The translations under genes and the position numbers were made by a program. From Watersipora subatra (Eukaryota > Bryozoa > Gymnolaemata > Cheilostomatida > Watersiporidae): a DNA stretch of 64,000 nt. The stretch covers positions 22,967,344 to 23,031,343 of the forward strand of contig NC_088717.1 in assembly GCF_963576615.1 (NCBI RefSeq), given 5' to 3'. Of this stretch, positions 1 to 13,979 are shown one piece after another. How positions within the stretch are numbered: position 1 is the stretch's first letter; every line of letters begins with the position of its first letter. Under the pieces are notes generated by a model. It did not search any database and was not told the origin of the DNA. It was given only the letters and a program-made list of their open reading frames with translations.

Positions 1-3000
1 CAATCAAAGCCACAAGTACTGGCTTTTATTGAATCAGCTAAACATTCATTATGATATGCTACATGCATACAAAGAGTTGAAGTATTTTGATGGGTTTAGA
101 ATTTAGATTATAAGGTTCTTTATTCAGTGAATAAGCACTAATGCAAACAAAACTATGGCTGCCAGTTTTACAACATAACTCCCGGCAGGAAATACTATCA
201 TAGCCAGAGCTTATAATAAAAAACGGGATAATTTAATTATAATATAGCATTTAATGATGGATAAAAGAACTGAAAGTGTCAGTTACTTCTACTTGTTTTT
301 AATTTTAGAGAATAGTAGAACCTCATATAGCATTTTTCTAGGTACCACAGCAGCCAGAACTGATTTATAAGGTTTTTGCCACAAAAACTGGAGCTTCTTC
401 CACTGCTTGAGTGAGTTCTTTTTGGTGCAGGTTGGCTGAGCCATCAACAATTTTGGTCTTTAGAAAATCTGAGCAATGTCATTAGATAAATTGGTCTGAA
501 ACTTTAACGATTAAATATGATCTTGAATACACTAATGACAGTCTAGTGAGCAAGTCAGCCTTGCATCTCTATTGAATATTTGTGCTTGAAGATATACCAG
601 ATGGTGAGAAATTGAAAGACAAGCTTCTTTATGAAGTTAGGTGAGTCATCAGTGAGTGTGAGGACATATTGCCAGGATCTACAATAGGGGTAGGTTTGGA
701 GGAAATTGTGCATCTTCCAAAGTTGAGTAACGTTTTCATCCACTGCTTTGCTTCAGAATTAAGTATTGTTTGGTTTGAGAAATAAAGCCATGCTGTAGCA
801 TCAGTCAGTAGAATGGGGTAATGGGAAGATTACTCTCCAGTATCCAATGCCATGTAACACATTTTTAAACTTTTTTGAAAACACTGGTGAGGATACAGGT
901 GGAGCTGTGTAAATACGCCCGATGAAGAGAACACCAAGTACATCAATTTTATATGGTTTTGTGGTACTGAACTGTACAAGACGCTGAACGGTATTACACG
1001 CATATTAGCTAATTCCCCTTTTTCAGGCTCAAAAATAATCACGCATGAGAGTAGAGTGCTTGAGTATACATTTGCATATAACTGGCACAGTCGCAGCCAA
1101 GGGCTATTCCGCCATCTCAGAAAAGTGCAAACCTTTTATATGGTTGGCCTATGACAACAACAAGTATTACATAAGTTAGTGTGGTCAAACTCTTGATGGC
1201 GATTACATAAGTTGTGGTAAAACATTATTTCATATATAAGGAAAATGATATGATTACACGAATTGTGGTAAGACATTATTTAATACACAAAGTAGATGAT
1301 AATAAACAATTAAGTATAGATATACATACAGCTACTGCTACCAAAGACTACTAAATTAAAGTATAAGTTTTTTCCTAAAATTCAGCAGGCTCACTACAAC
1401 CACCACAGAACCTAGTGAAGAGAGTATTGAAACAGTAACCCAACGCCTCAGCGTGAATGGGTGATTCTTAGACACTACAACCATTATTACGGTGAGCTGA
1501 TGAAATGTTTATAAATAAAATGACTATGTTTACTTGTGTGTTAGCATTTAACAGGAGCTATCAGGGCTGTATCGTTCATTTTTAGGATGCCTCTGCCAAC
1601 GTATTGCGTAGGCCCCTTAGACAACTTGTGAGGGCTGTAGACCCAAGCGGCCAGCGAGGCGGGTTCGGGAGGGGTGCAACGCCCTCCTGAATATCAAAAA
1701 ACCTTTACAGAACACACAAAAGAAACCCTATCTGAGAGCAGTTTTAATTGTATTATTGCAACTTATACAAGTGAGGATAATACTAGAAAAATTCTCAAAA
1801 ATCATCAAGAACGCTGTGTATCGCCTTCCGTACGATTTATTGAATACATGTCATGTGGTATGTAAACTTGTTCAAGGGGTAAGAAAGCAAAATATTATGA
1901 TTATTAATTAAGATATGATAATAAACTCTAAACATCAAATCTATAAATAAAAGACTAAAGATTATTTAAAAATGAATATTAGAAGGTTTGCGATTCTGCG
2001 GAGAAAAAATAATGGTAGAACAATAAAACTAACTTAAGCTATCTAGATCTATAACAAGAGCACCAGTCACTGAGTGACTCAAAATTCAACGCGATGTCAG
2101 AGTTCGTTCCTGAAGATTATTTAAACTTGAAGATGGTTGATGTTGAATTTAACAAAGTTAGAGATTCTTCTCACGGCTTGGGTGATCAGGTTTGGTGCTA
2201 ATGGTACTATCCCCTTACCCATGGATAAACAGGTTCAACGAGTGAACATAAAATAACAATTATACAAAAAATATTGCCATGCAAATATAGATAATAATAT
2301 GCTCACTAGACAAAAAATTATAGACGTATAATACGTGACTAGAGCTTGTCAAGCAGATATTAAAAAAAACACAAAATTACGAAAAGTTTAAATCGGTTGT
2401 TACATGTATGCGGCCTCAGACAATTCTGAGTTGAATTTCATGCAATAAAATAGATGTTTTCACGTAAAGAAAATGTAAAAGAATTAGCAAGCATACTCGA
2501 TATATGAGCAGTAAGAAGAAAGCTCGCGGCAAATTTCTTTTTTTTTTTAAGTTTCAAGATAGTTCTAAACAAGTCTGCTTCGCGCAGCGTTGATATAACA
2601 AATATAATAATAAAGAAAACGTTTCAAATATCATTTGCAAATTGTAATGAGTCAAGTGGCTATCGTCAAAATATTTCGTTAAACTGCAATAAGGCTAGTA
2701 AAGCCAACCAAGAATTATTTTACATTATCCCGTAAGTAACTGGCTTCCCATAGCTATCAAAATAATGATCTTAAGTAGAAGAAAATATTTTGAAAGTCCA
2801 TAATTTTTGGTTGTCGTCAAAATAGAAATTCTTCGTCAGTTCAACAGCGTCTAGCTCATTAAAACTTATTCATTATCATTTAATATGTGAATCAAGAATG
2901 GACAAAACCAAAATGTCTGTTTTCCGTTCCTTTCTCAGCAGTAAACAATGTTGTCGAAATGGATTCACTAGGTTTGCAACCACTAGTAATATTCTGAAAA

Positions 3001-5607
3001 CAGGCTCTGCATGATATGTTCGCACCTTTCGTCCGAACATTGTCGACACTAAACAACAAGAAAATCACCGTTTGGACGTTATGGATGCTGAAATTTTGCC
3101 TCTGCACAGCAGAGGCTGCCTCATAGAGCAATACGGCTCTGGGAGCTATGAACCTATAATGACAAGCATCAGTGGGCTAATAGAAATGACTTACTCGGTC
3201 CATGCCTCGGAGTTAGAAATACATACACTGTTATTTATTAGAGTAAAACTTGCCAATGAGTCAATACGCACTATTACTGAAAAATTGTCGAACGTGTACT
3301 AATATTCATCATAAAATATCTTTGCTTTAAAATTATATTCTTTCATAACAAATGTATAACATTATGTATAATAGAACGTTTATTCTGCATGTAATTGAGA
3401 ATAAATCTTCAATTGCGCTGCCATTATAATATCATCTTTATGCATTCTGTTCTCAAATGTTAAATAGAAAATAGATTTCTGGGGTTTGAATAACACTTTG
3501 CTATAAATGTTATGGTATGAGGTATTAGGGCCAGTAAGACTGACCAATGGAGGCTTAGCAGTTAAACTCCTGACCCTTTTAAGATGATGCAGGTCATGTG
3601 AAAGGAAATTTTGGAATTGATCAGTATGCATAGTCGTGTTAAAAGCTTTTCGTAGTACATACTATAATGGCATTGCAAGTTAGTTCGCTTGCAAGTCACG
3701 ATTGTACAGTTGAAGTTTGTTGAGTTGAATTTTGCAAAATTAAATTTAATAAAGTTAACATTTTTCGAACTCAATCGGAAATTAATATCTTTTTGGAAAA
3801 ATTGTCTACTTTTTTTAGAAAAAAAGACAACTCCATATTTATCTAAACGTAATACATATGTGCCTACTTGTCTGTTATCTAAAACATGATGGTCAATTTT
3901 ATGACTGTGGGCCTATCAGTCTCACAATAAACCCAGATGCTAATCAAACAGAGCCATTCGGGGAGACGCCACTTTCTTCGCGACATGCAATTACAATATA
4001 CATACTGAGACTCAATAAAACCGCAGACGATTTTTCATTCTTTGGTGGATCAGAATGTGCAAACATTGGAAACATTTTATATGTGTAAATAGTGTTATGT
4101 TACAACAAAACGCCTGTTGAAACCTTTTTTTACATACAAAGGGTTGCAAAAAATAATTTATGTGGGCTATGAAAACATTACATAGTTTTGTGTCATAACC
4201 TCTCATGTCATGACGTGATGACGGCTGAAAGTTGATTAATTTCCAGAATTTTCAGAAGCAAGTGAGTTAGTAAAAGTGTTTTTTCATATTTGATAAACTT
4301 CATTTTTAAAATCACATATATGGAATAAAATGTATGCAGCAGGAAATGTATTTCTACTCAGAAGTCTGTAGCAATTAGCTTGCTGACTGATTAGTTTCCC
4401 ATGATAGTGATATGTCAGTAGATATGTGTACTGTGTGATTTTCTCAGATTAAGCTATTAAAACATAGTCAGCCATTTTGTCCTAGGATGCTTACTCTGCT
4501 TATCTGAGTTCCTTAGTGTATAAAATTGCTACTCATGTTTAGAAATTTCTGAGCTTAGGAAATCCATAACACTACGTCAACAAATTTACCATTCTTCATT
4601 CAAATACTTTATTTCTTATAGATTACTGATATACTCTTTAGTTTCCGCACTTCAAAGATACATTGGCCTTAAGTTTATCGAGAGTTTATTTTCCTGACAA
4701 GTTTTGTCCATTTGTCAATCAATGAGCTATCAGTCTAGTTTTAATAGTAGGTACTTCTTTAGTGTTTACAAGTCTGTAATTTTTATGATGTTCAACTGCT
4801 TGAGACTCGATTTGTGCATTGTATAATCATGACTACTAGCATAACTTGCTTTTATTTTTAGACTCCGAGTGTTCTATTTCCTTATTATAACCCTTTCTGT
4901 TGTAGAGGTTTAGTACTTCATTAGGGGTCCATTTTAAGATAAGAAAATCACTATTGCCTATATTCTTGAATGTGTGCGATTAACTGTGCTGTCATATATA
5001 TGATCATAACATTCGGCACAGTATCTTTAGTGCCTGGTTATCTCATATTGATAAATCTAGTCCACAGTCACTCCACACATTGTGCAACTGTTTCCTGAGA
5101 GACTTCTTTTGAAAACTGTTACTTATTGTCTCATGGCTGCCTTTATTTCTATTTTCAAAGATGCATTTACTATTAAAAAATAAACTTGAAACTTACCCTA
5201 TCTCAAAAACCTAAAGTCATATTAACACATACGAATGTTTTGTACTAAGGCTTGAAAAGTTAGGGAGTGTAACAAATACGCCCCCACCAATTGAATATCT
5301 TCTTTTCAATTGGAGCACTTCCATTAGATTATTTTGACCAATAGATCTTTTGAGTATATTTACTCGTATGAGGATCGACGTCTCATCTATACATTAAATA
5401 GTCAATCCCTGACATACCTTAATTTTCATTTATCAGTCTTTTAGGGCATCCAATACTTGATATTAATAAATGACAAAAGATGAATGTGGTATAACTGCTG
5501 CAGTCAAATTAAATGGTACATACTGACTAGTGTAATCGGCCACACAAGCACTAAAACTAACCTTATATGGTTGCAAAGGGACCGACACAATAGAGACACA
5601 TGATGCT
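1..5607. other. AT-rich stretch without a recognised gene
   Basis: I see no recognisable gene here. Reading frames are short and carry no family motif. One minus-strand frame at 555-743 follows a plausible splice acceptor (GCAAAGCAG) and could be a terminal exon, but I cannot assign it and it may be chance. There is no structural RNA that I can recognise. Confidence 0.5.
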
Positions 5608-5609
5608 TA

Positions 5610-6487
5610 AAGGTTGACTTGCAACAAAATTCACATTACAGTTATTTGGTATCAAAAGATTCACCATGTCTTACTCTGTTATGTTGTAAGTGCCAAATAT
5701 GTGGACATGTGATTACAAGCCCTTAAACGCTCAAAAACGAAAAGCCGCCGTAGATTGGAATCTCCTTATTTCGACGATGTAACCACGAAATTTGGTTATC
5801 GGCTTGTCCCGTATGTTCTCCCGTGAACTGAAAGGCCAATACAAAGCTCAATATAAAACTTATCGTAGTACTAGGTTATGACAAACACTTCGGGTTTCAC
5901 CAACGACCCCGTATCAAATACAGATGCCCGCTACTTTACAGTTTTGTTTCAGCATTATTCAATCGTCAAGTCGTTCTCCGATCATGTGACCCAATACTTC
6001 GCAAATAATTTCTGCAGCACTTTTCGATTATCACAGGTGACCAACAGGCCCGTCTTGATTATCATACAATGATGTGTACTCCTTCGAGCTAAAGTTAAAA
6101 AGTTAAACGATTTTTTACAGTAAGTTATAAGATATCACTGCTAAAAGTGACAGCATTACGATGACGATAAAACAGACGCGTAAGAACAATAGACATAGTT
6201 TTATTGAATGCGTGAAGTAAGTTTGTGAAAATATTTCGACGAATAAGGTTGCAAGAAAGTGTAAACAGAAACCATCTCTCACAACTACATCACATTTGAG
6301 CCGTTTTTGAAAGAGAATCCAAACTACGGCAGTCTCGTGTGGCTGCGATCTTTTGTTCGTTTTTGAGTTTTTTAAAGCTTGTAATCACATTTCCACATAT
6401 TTTGCTCCTACAACACAACAGAGTAAGACATGGTGAATCTTTTCATATCAAATAACTTTAATGTGAATTTTGTTGCAACTCAACCTT
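5610..6487. mobile_element. MITE-like element with ~110-bp inverted ends and TA flanks
   Basis: The two ends are inverted copies of each other over about 110 bp. The left end starts AAGGTTGACTTGCAACAAAA and the right end finishes with the complement, with only scattered differences. TA dinucleotides at 5608-5609 and 6488-6489 fit a TA target duplication of the Tc1/mariner type. The interior (about 650 bp) has no transposase-like frame, so this is a non-autonomous element. A further piece of the same end sequence lies at about 13,565-13,620. Confidence 0.7.
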
Positions 6488-6489
6488 TA

Positions 6490-7672
6490 CACTCGAATGC
6501 AATAGCCAATATTAACTATAGCAAAAATAACAACTAATGACTTCATTTTACATGCACTTTACTTTGGAGCGTTTTAACTGAGATCAAGTTTTGTGGATTT
6601 TAATCTTAAAACATCCTAGCAGTCAGGTGACCTCAAAGATCTAAAACAATTGCAAGCGATAGAAAAATATTTGGTAGTTTTTGATAAATCTACAAAAATT
6701 TTGTGTAAGTTCATTTTCAAACTGGTTAAATTTGAAGAAATTTGTGCTCCAGCAGTTTATTTTATGGAGAGACTAAAAAGTCATACAGAAACTGCTCCGC
6801 GTCACCTGCTAATGTTGATGATTGGAAGTGATTGTTTAAACCATGCAAGTTGCAGAAATCACAGATTGTAGAGTCAACTGATGGCGTGGTATGAGGGATA
6901 CCTGAAAACGGTGTTATTAAAACTTGATATTCACTTGGATGAATGTTCTGATTGTATTCTGGCATGGTTCCCATCTTTTGAAAGATTGAAATTTCTCAAC
7001 GGTCTTTTGCTTGATCAGTTGAGTAGTAGAAGTAATGGTGAGTTTGGTTTACGATGAATTTTCATATGATCAATTTCGAAGTTGATATTTGCTAAAAGGA
7101 CATTTTTAAACTAAGGCTTTTTTAAAGAATTTAATCATTGCTTTGAAATCCTACAATGTGCTCCGCTTCATCCGCAGTTCATGATCACATACTGTAAAAC
7201 CTATATTCTAATAAAGCATCACTCTAACGGAAAGGTTGAAAAAACCGTAGAACCTGTATTCTACCTAAAGTGACCTAAACCTATCGTCACCCTTTAGACC
7301 TCAACTTATACCCTGAAATTTAAGATACATGTAGCACCACTAAGCCTCTGGGTAAAACATTGTTAGTGCCTTATTAGCCAACATCATTATTTTCTTTAAG
7401 CAACTCATCTGCTTCCCATGAGACAGCTTGCCTGATTCTCTTTGACTGATGCTCTTATATTGATTAATTTGCGTGTTTGTGGTATCACATCAAGGTAACT
7501 TATGATATAATGTTATGTATTTCTATATATTGTGCAGTAGACCCTCACCATATAAATTTAATTTGTTCCGGTTTGGCATCGTAAGGTGAAAATGTCATAT
7601 TGAGAGGTATAAAAACCAATACAAATTGTCTAATGCAAACACCCTCCGGTAGAACTTTGTACTATATACATA
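6490..7672. other. Non-coding AT-rich stretch
   Basis: No gene is visible. Around 7,540-7,620 the text resembles the end of a dispersed repeat (a conserved-looking block ending in GGTGAAAATGTCATAT), but no partner end was found nearby. Confidence 0.4.
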
Positions 7673-7836
7673 CTGTCGTGGATTTTACCGTGCCACTTTC
7701 ACGGTTTCCCACAAGCTGAGTAATCACGAAGACCGAGTTGTTTTCTGAGCATACAATGTATATTTACATAATAAATATAGTTGTCTTAATATAACAACGT
7801 CATGCATACATAAATATTACACAGTATAAGGATAAA

Positions 7837-9830
7837 GTGTCTCTCGTATGCAGGGAGCTGCGCTGCTTTGCCTGCCTCCTTATCGCGTCTGTTCTTTTAT
7901 TTGCTTCGTTCTTGCTGGCTCCGCCCACTCGCGGTTTTGCTTCCCACTATATGTTTGGTGGCTACGTGACCCACATTACTCCTGCCTCATTGCCGGTCCA
8001 GCCTTCGGGCGAGAAGGGGAGGCCTGGCCTGGCCTGTCACTTGGCCATCACACTGGCACCGGCTCTGCTCGCGATGCGTTTCCCTCACACTCTTCCTCCC
8101 AGGACTGGCCATGGGGACCATCTGACCGACGCCGGAAGGAGAGAGCATTTGGACCCCGAACTTGTGCTGTTGAGCCTTTTCTTCCTACTGGGAGATCGTG
8201 TCCTCCGGGAACATGGCATCCTGGCCTCGATGTCGAGCACCCCTAACGAGTCCTCGAGCCCGGATGGCCATTCGATGCCAACGGCGACCATTCTCTTGTA
8301 ACCGGTCGCAGTGGCCTTCTCGCAGTCGCCGGAGCTCCTCCTCTTTGAACCACTCTCCCAGCAAGTTTCGAAGTCGGTCCGCTCTGGTGGGTAGGGTTGG
8401 CACCGGCGGAAAGTTCTCCTTTTCCTTATAAGGGCGGGAAGGCCGTCTCTCTGCGGATCCAACCTTCTCTTCCTTAGGTGCGGGCCGCGATTCAGTGTCT
8501 TGCTGAAATATGTGATGACTCGCTCAACTCCCCCTTGTACCTGGGACAACACTGCACCAACTCCGCAATTACTAGCGTCCGTGTCCAGTATATACGGCTG
8601 CGTTGGGTCTGGGTAACCCAGTATGGGGGCTGAGGACAGCGCCTCTTTCAGCTTGTTGAATGCCTCTTGCTTCTTTTGGCCCAAAGACCAGGCCTCCCAT
8701 TTGCTGGTGAGTCGGTTCAACGGAAGGTCTGTGTCAGCACATACTGTCGGTAGTACCCCACGGTACCCAGGAAGCCTTGTAGCTTGCGGAGATCCCTGGG
8801 ATTCAGCCATTGCTAGACTGCCAGGGTCTTGTTTGGGTTGGTGGCTACCCTTTCCTCGCTGACTACATGTCCCAAGTACCGAACTCGTGGCTGCAGGAGC
8901 TTATATTTGGAAGGCTTGAGCTTTAGTCCAGCTCCCTTCAAGCGCAGCAATACTTCCTCCAGCCGTTGCAAGTGGGTATCCAAGTCTGGGGTGACGACGA
9001 TGACATCATCCAGGTATAGCAAGAGTGTCTTCCAGTGCAGCCCGCGCAGATGCCACTTCATAAACCGTTGGGACGTGGCTGGTGCAGAGGTCAGACCAAA
9101 TGGCAGCACCTTCCATTTCCAGAGCCCAGATCGTTTTGTGAACGTGGACTTTTCCTGCGTCCAGGGGTACTCGCTCACCAGGTCAAGTGTGCTAAAATAA
9201 TGGCTGCCGGAAAGGGCATCGAGGCTGTTGTCGATCCGGGGGAGGGGGTAGGCGTCCTGTGTGGTCACTGCGTTAAGTCGCCGGTAGACGACACAGAACC
9301 GCCATTACCCATCTTTTTTTCTCGGACTAATACTACTGCGGAGCTCCAAGCTCTCTCGGCTGGCTCAATTAACCCCCTGTCCAGCAGCTTTTGCACCTGT
9401 CGCTCGGCCTCTGTCTCTTTTTCCGACCCAAACCGGTGGGGTGGCTGTCAGATGGAGCGAGTACCTTCCTTCAGTGGAATAGAGTGCTCCACCTCAAAGG
9501 TACGACCCACATCCTTGTCTCCCCTGCTAAAGGTGTGCTGATAACGCACCAGTAGCTGCCCAGCCGTGTCAGCTGGTCCGGCCCTTAGCAGTTTTTCCCG
9601 GGAAACGCGTAGAGTTCCTTTAGGTGGGCTGGCACCTTAACACCCGGCATCACTTCCACGCCTCCTAAGGAAGGCCTGGATCCGGGAGAAGGTGGTTCGT
9701 CATCCACCTGATGGTCCTCTACTCCCGTGTAGCCGCCGACGACCGACCCTGCCCGCAAGTGATAGGGTTGGTTCGTGAGGTTGAGGACCTAGTGTGGTGG
9801 ACTAGCTTGTAACGTTATCAGAGGCTACGC
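7837..9830 (-). mobile_element. Fossil Ty3/Gypsy retrotransposon, reverse transcriptase and RNase H part
   Basis: This GC-rich island in AT-rich surroundings reads on the minus strand as a Gypsy-type polymerase. The reverse transcriptase part shows the YLDDV catalytic box and the LPFGLTSAP motif. An RNase H part follows, with TDAS and the downstream YFSKTL motif. It is broken, with several interruptions, and only part of the polymerase is present; gag, protease and integrase are not recognisable. An LTR may lie to the left at about 7,674-7,960 (it begins TGTCGTGG), but I could not find its partner. The base composition contrasts strongly with its neighbours. It is a decayed copy of moderate age. 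Confidence 0.85.
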
Positions 9831-9831
9831 A

Positions 9832-11300
9832 ACTGGAGGTTATTTCACAAAATGGTTAGGCAGCGAAATGTACCAAACACTTAGTTGAAAGCTGTATTTG
9901 CAAGTGCCAATACTGACAAAAGCAAAACTGCTTCCGCTAGCTTGGAGGTCATCAATAATATACTGAAAAGGTCAAGTACGCTTGTGATCCAAACACTGGT
10001 CATGGGGCGTGCTGGTTCGGAGAAGCCACTGAGTTGGTGGCTACTGGTAACAGTAGTGAGCTAGATGCGGTGCCAGTTCGGGTAGACTCTCATTCCGGTT
10101 AAAGTACAATGGAGGCTATACCTATGAGGTCAAGCTTTGGAGTGGCTATTGTTTCAGGCAATGATCATCTGGTGGAGGAGTTTCACGGCTTGGACTGGGA
10201 AGCGCTTGCAGAAGTTCCCAGAGAAGCAAGACCAGGAGGGTAATGGCAGAAAAGAGTAAACCATTTACTGATGGCAACTTCATCAAATAATGGATAGTAC
10301 ACAGCAAATGACTTGTGCTCTGAGAGTCAATTTTTTTCAAGTATCAGCCTCCTAGCAAGTTTAGTAGTATTCACAATAGAAGAACTTGAAGCACATAATC
10401 TGCATAATTTTTTTATTAAATAGTTCAATACATCAGCCTTGCCTTTCAAATGAGCCTATATTCAATACACAAAGAATAATAGAACTATGAAAAACAGGAT
10501 AGCAAAAGTATGTCCTGCAATAAAAAACACTTGGTTGTGATTTCCACAATGTGATGTCATAATTATCATTTAGCCTTAAATCATGGATCCCTTTTGCTGC
10601 TGCCATTAAGGCTGTGCTTTTCTGTGACAATCGGTGCTGTTAATCACAGAGGGTAAAATATATAAACAATATATTTCGGCATAAATGACACTTGGACCAA
10701 TAATTGTTAAACCTAAAACAGTCATGTTTTGAGCTTGTTACTGATGGTAAGGGGTCTCAATATGATTTTCTGATTAAATTGCTTTGCATTCCTTTGGTGT
10801 TGTGAAATAAAAGAGTTACAGAAAGGATAATACTATTGAAATAATAAAAACCGGTGTTGATTTTTGTATCAAGTAATACTAAAATGCAATATCATAAATT
10901 AAATGTTTGATCATGGTTACTGATTAATTCACATATTATAACTAGAAATTCCACTGTCATACAGCCCACGACCAAAGTGATATTGGAAAAAAGAAAGGGT
11001 ACTGATGGTTGAGAAATGCAATATTAGCAGTCAAATAGGATAACTGCAATGGTAGCTGTAATGTACTGGGTGTTATTATATACAACAAATAGCAATAATG
11101 AAAGGAAAAGATTATGTGTTTATATCTCTCCTCCTGCAAAAAAAGAAATGCAATATTGGCCAATATTAGAAGTAAAATGCACTGATATTATTAGAATAAC
11201 CAATATTATTTATATAGTAATAATAAAAAACCAATGCACAATTTTGTTTACATTTCAAAACGGCATAGCTAACAATATCACGAAGTTGTGATATTTATAT
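9832..11300. other. Non-coding stretch
   Basis: I see no gene, RNA gene or clear element. Frames in this part are short and low in complexity. Confidence 0.4.
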
Positions 11301-11301
11301 A

Positions 11302-11561
11302 AATTTTTAGAAAATCTGTACTACGTAGTCATTGTCCCGTAGTCATCCAAACTTATAATTAATTATTGCAATAATCTCATTAGAACCGTTAGAAAAAATA
11401 TCATCGTCATGCCTTTACTTACACTGCGTTAGATTTTTAGAAAGTCTGTACTACGTAGTCATTGTTCTGTAGTCATCCAAACTTATAATTAATTATTGTA
11501 ATAATCTCATAAGAAACGTTAAAAAATGTCATCGTCATTTGCTTTACTTATACTGCGTTGG
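11302..11561. repeat. Tandem duplication of a 130-bp unit
   Basis: Two adjacent copies (about 11,302-11,431 and 11,432-11,561) share the block CTGTACTACGTAGTCATTG followed by the same downstream sequence, with a handful of substitutions. It looks like a simple local duplication in non-coding DNA. Confidence 0.75.
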
Positions 11562-13239
11562 ACATCAATTAGAATGGGAAAGTATTCAAATGTGTCGGCA
11601 AATGAAAATGAAAAAATTGAAATCGGCAAAAATGAAATGATTTCTGTACTCCTATGTTAATTGCCAAAACCTTCGGCAATTCGACAATGCTATAGACTGG
11701 TGAAAAGTGCACATTATTTTTTCGTGAACTGTGCAAGACTTCATCGTTTTATTATCTGTCCCTCGGCGTTTCAATTTTTGGTCTTAACTTTTATTAAACC
11801 AAGCTTTTCAAGTGTTTTGTGGCGATTTTCGTTGAAATTAATCTGTCTATTTGTGAATAATCCGATCAGATGGGTAAGTTTTAAGATAATACCGACGGTT
11901 TACAAAGACTTCGTAACATATTTAAATAGGTTTAAATGTGTTTTGTATCGTTATTATACTTTAACGACTTTACATAACGATGCTTAAATTTGTTGATGAA
12001 ATTTCTTGACGAGGGTTCGTCTCATTGTTGATGAATAATTTTCGTAAGTTGTGTGCACATGCATTTATCATAAAAACTCCCACACTTTGCTCCGCTCGTT
12101 TGGTCGTGGGATTATGATATATTATGTTACCATATTATTATTTATCAGTTGTAACAGTGATGTCAGACTTTTGGCCCTACAGCCCATGAGATCAGGTCGT
12201 TTGTTGTTAATATGATAATGACTTTGACTTAATTAAGTTGTGGTAATCTGAGATTCTCTGCGAAATTGATAATGCCCTGTGATTGGCTGCTGAAATATAT
12301 TGTTTATAAAGTTCACCAACACATAGAGCGCTAATAATAAACTAAGGTTCTAAATAATTAACAATGGCCGGGGATCGTGCTAACGCCTACCCAACCAATA
12401 CAAACAGATGTTCTGGATTAATTAATTATGCTTCAATAAATTTGCTGTCGTTGTTAAAGGTAATGAAATCACATCGATTAAATTGTGACCTGCAGTCGCG
12501 TGGCCCTAGGACTATATGTCAATTGCACTTTCGCGAGATCACGCAATGCTTGAAATTAATTAGTCTCAGTCCATGCCCATCAACATCACAATGAAAAGAG
12601 AGGACTAGTGCATAATATCTTCAGGAAAACATAGTATGGTGCTTAGAATCTGAGTCTTTACCATAGAAATAATCTGTACATGGAGAGCTAATGACACTGA
12701 TTCCTTTTTCATCTTATTTGGTTATCTGGAGTTGTCCTACCTTCGCCTGCCACTGGCATCATTATCGTAGTTCATAAATACATGTATAAGCAGTCAGCAA
12801 TAAAATAAGCGGTACGAGTGCACAACACCGAATATGAAAATTGTGATATCACAATTTTCAAGCCTATACCATTGAACATTTCTGCGGTAGAGCTCTGGCG
12901 AAATCCTATAAAGACCAACCAATGTTTGTCTCACCATGTCAAACAATGGCTCATTCAAAAGCCAAGATTCTGATAAATTGAAATATATGATAAAAAATTA
13001 TGTAATTGATGTGCTTCAAAGAGAAAATAGTGCTGCAAATGCATAAGAGAACGAAACAGTTTGTGGTGTTATTTGGTGCTGGATAAGTCGACTGGTTTTC
13101 TAAGTACGTTACATCTGCTCGTTCTCATTTGCAATTCTATTTTTTACTTGGAGATAATGGAATAGTTGGCATCTGTTGGCAGCATGCATGTAACAACAAT
13201 TGAAAAATACATTTTCTAGGTTCTGCAGAAAACCTTGCA
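11562..13239. other. Non-coding stretch
   Basis: No gene is recognised. A 76-residue frame at 12,364-12,594 (plus strand) has no recognisable motif and no splice context that would make it convincing. Confidence 0.35.
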
Positions 13240-13622
13240 AATTATAGTCTCTCAAATGGAAATAGCTTTGAGATATTATTATCGATTAAGGACCAACATG
13301 GCTGAAGTGTGGAAGGAACTTTTTGGACACATATGGACTCTGAAGATTTGCAATTTTTATGCGCTGTGTTCCTACACTGGATTATACTGAAGTAAACACC
13401 CTAAGGAAAAGACTTAGATTTTGGACACCAAAACCATCTCTTTCTGCCGTAAACTATATTTGAGGACATTTACTCACTCAATCATCGTTAGTTTCAAACT
13501 TTCCTTCAAGAAATTGATTCTAGTCCCTCCTCACTTTATTACACAACAGTGAATAAATTGATATTTTTGAAACTTTTGATATCAAATAACTCTAATGTGA
13601 ATTTTGTTGCAAGTCAACCCTT
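13240..13622. repeat. Dispersed repeat copy, first of two, with MITE end attached
   Basis: About 320 bp from 13,240 is closely related (roughly four bases in five by eye) to 16,808-17,130. Shared blocks include CACATATGGACTCTGAAGAT and the tract around AACTATATTTGAGGACAT. Directly after it, 13,565-13,620 matches the right end of the MITE at 6,430-6,487. The nature of the 320-bp repeat is unknown. Confidence 0.65.
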
Positions 13623-13979
13623 AACATGAACGATATGAAAAGATAATGGTTAATATTGGTGGAAAAACCAGAGTTATCCCCTCTTCAAAATAAAGAGAGT
13701 GGACAACTCCATTAAAAATGAATAATATATTGATAAAATATCGGCTTCGATATTCATATCGGTTTAAAAACTGACCAAACATAAAATCATGCACTGAAAT
13801 ATATCGTTACATCAAATGATATTGTTTTCTCGAGCAGCACTAGTTGCATCATTGCTAGAATCGATTACGTTGGGCACTCATCATAAAACGATGTCGGAGC
13901 AAGAACTCCAAACCAAACTCCAAATCCCAAACCTCAACTGACTGTGAGCGATTTTTGCAGTACATCACACATCTATGCA

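Noticed and set aside
555-743. Possible terminal host exon on the minus strand
   Set aside because: It has an acceptor-like start and reasonable composition, but no recognisable motif and no partner exon in the window.
7837-9541. Long plus-strand frames over the GC-rich island
   Set aside because: They are antisense shadows of the Gypsy polymerase, kept open by the GC content.
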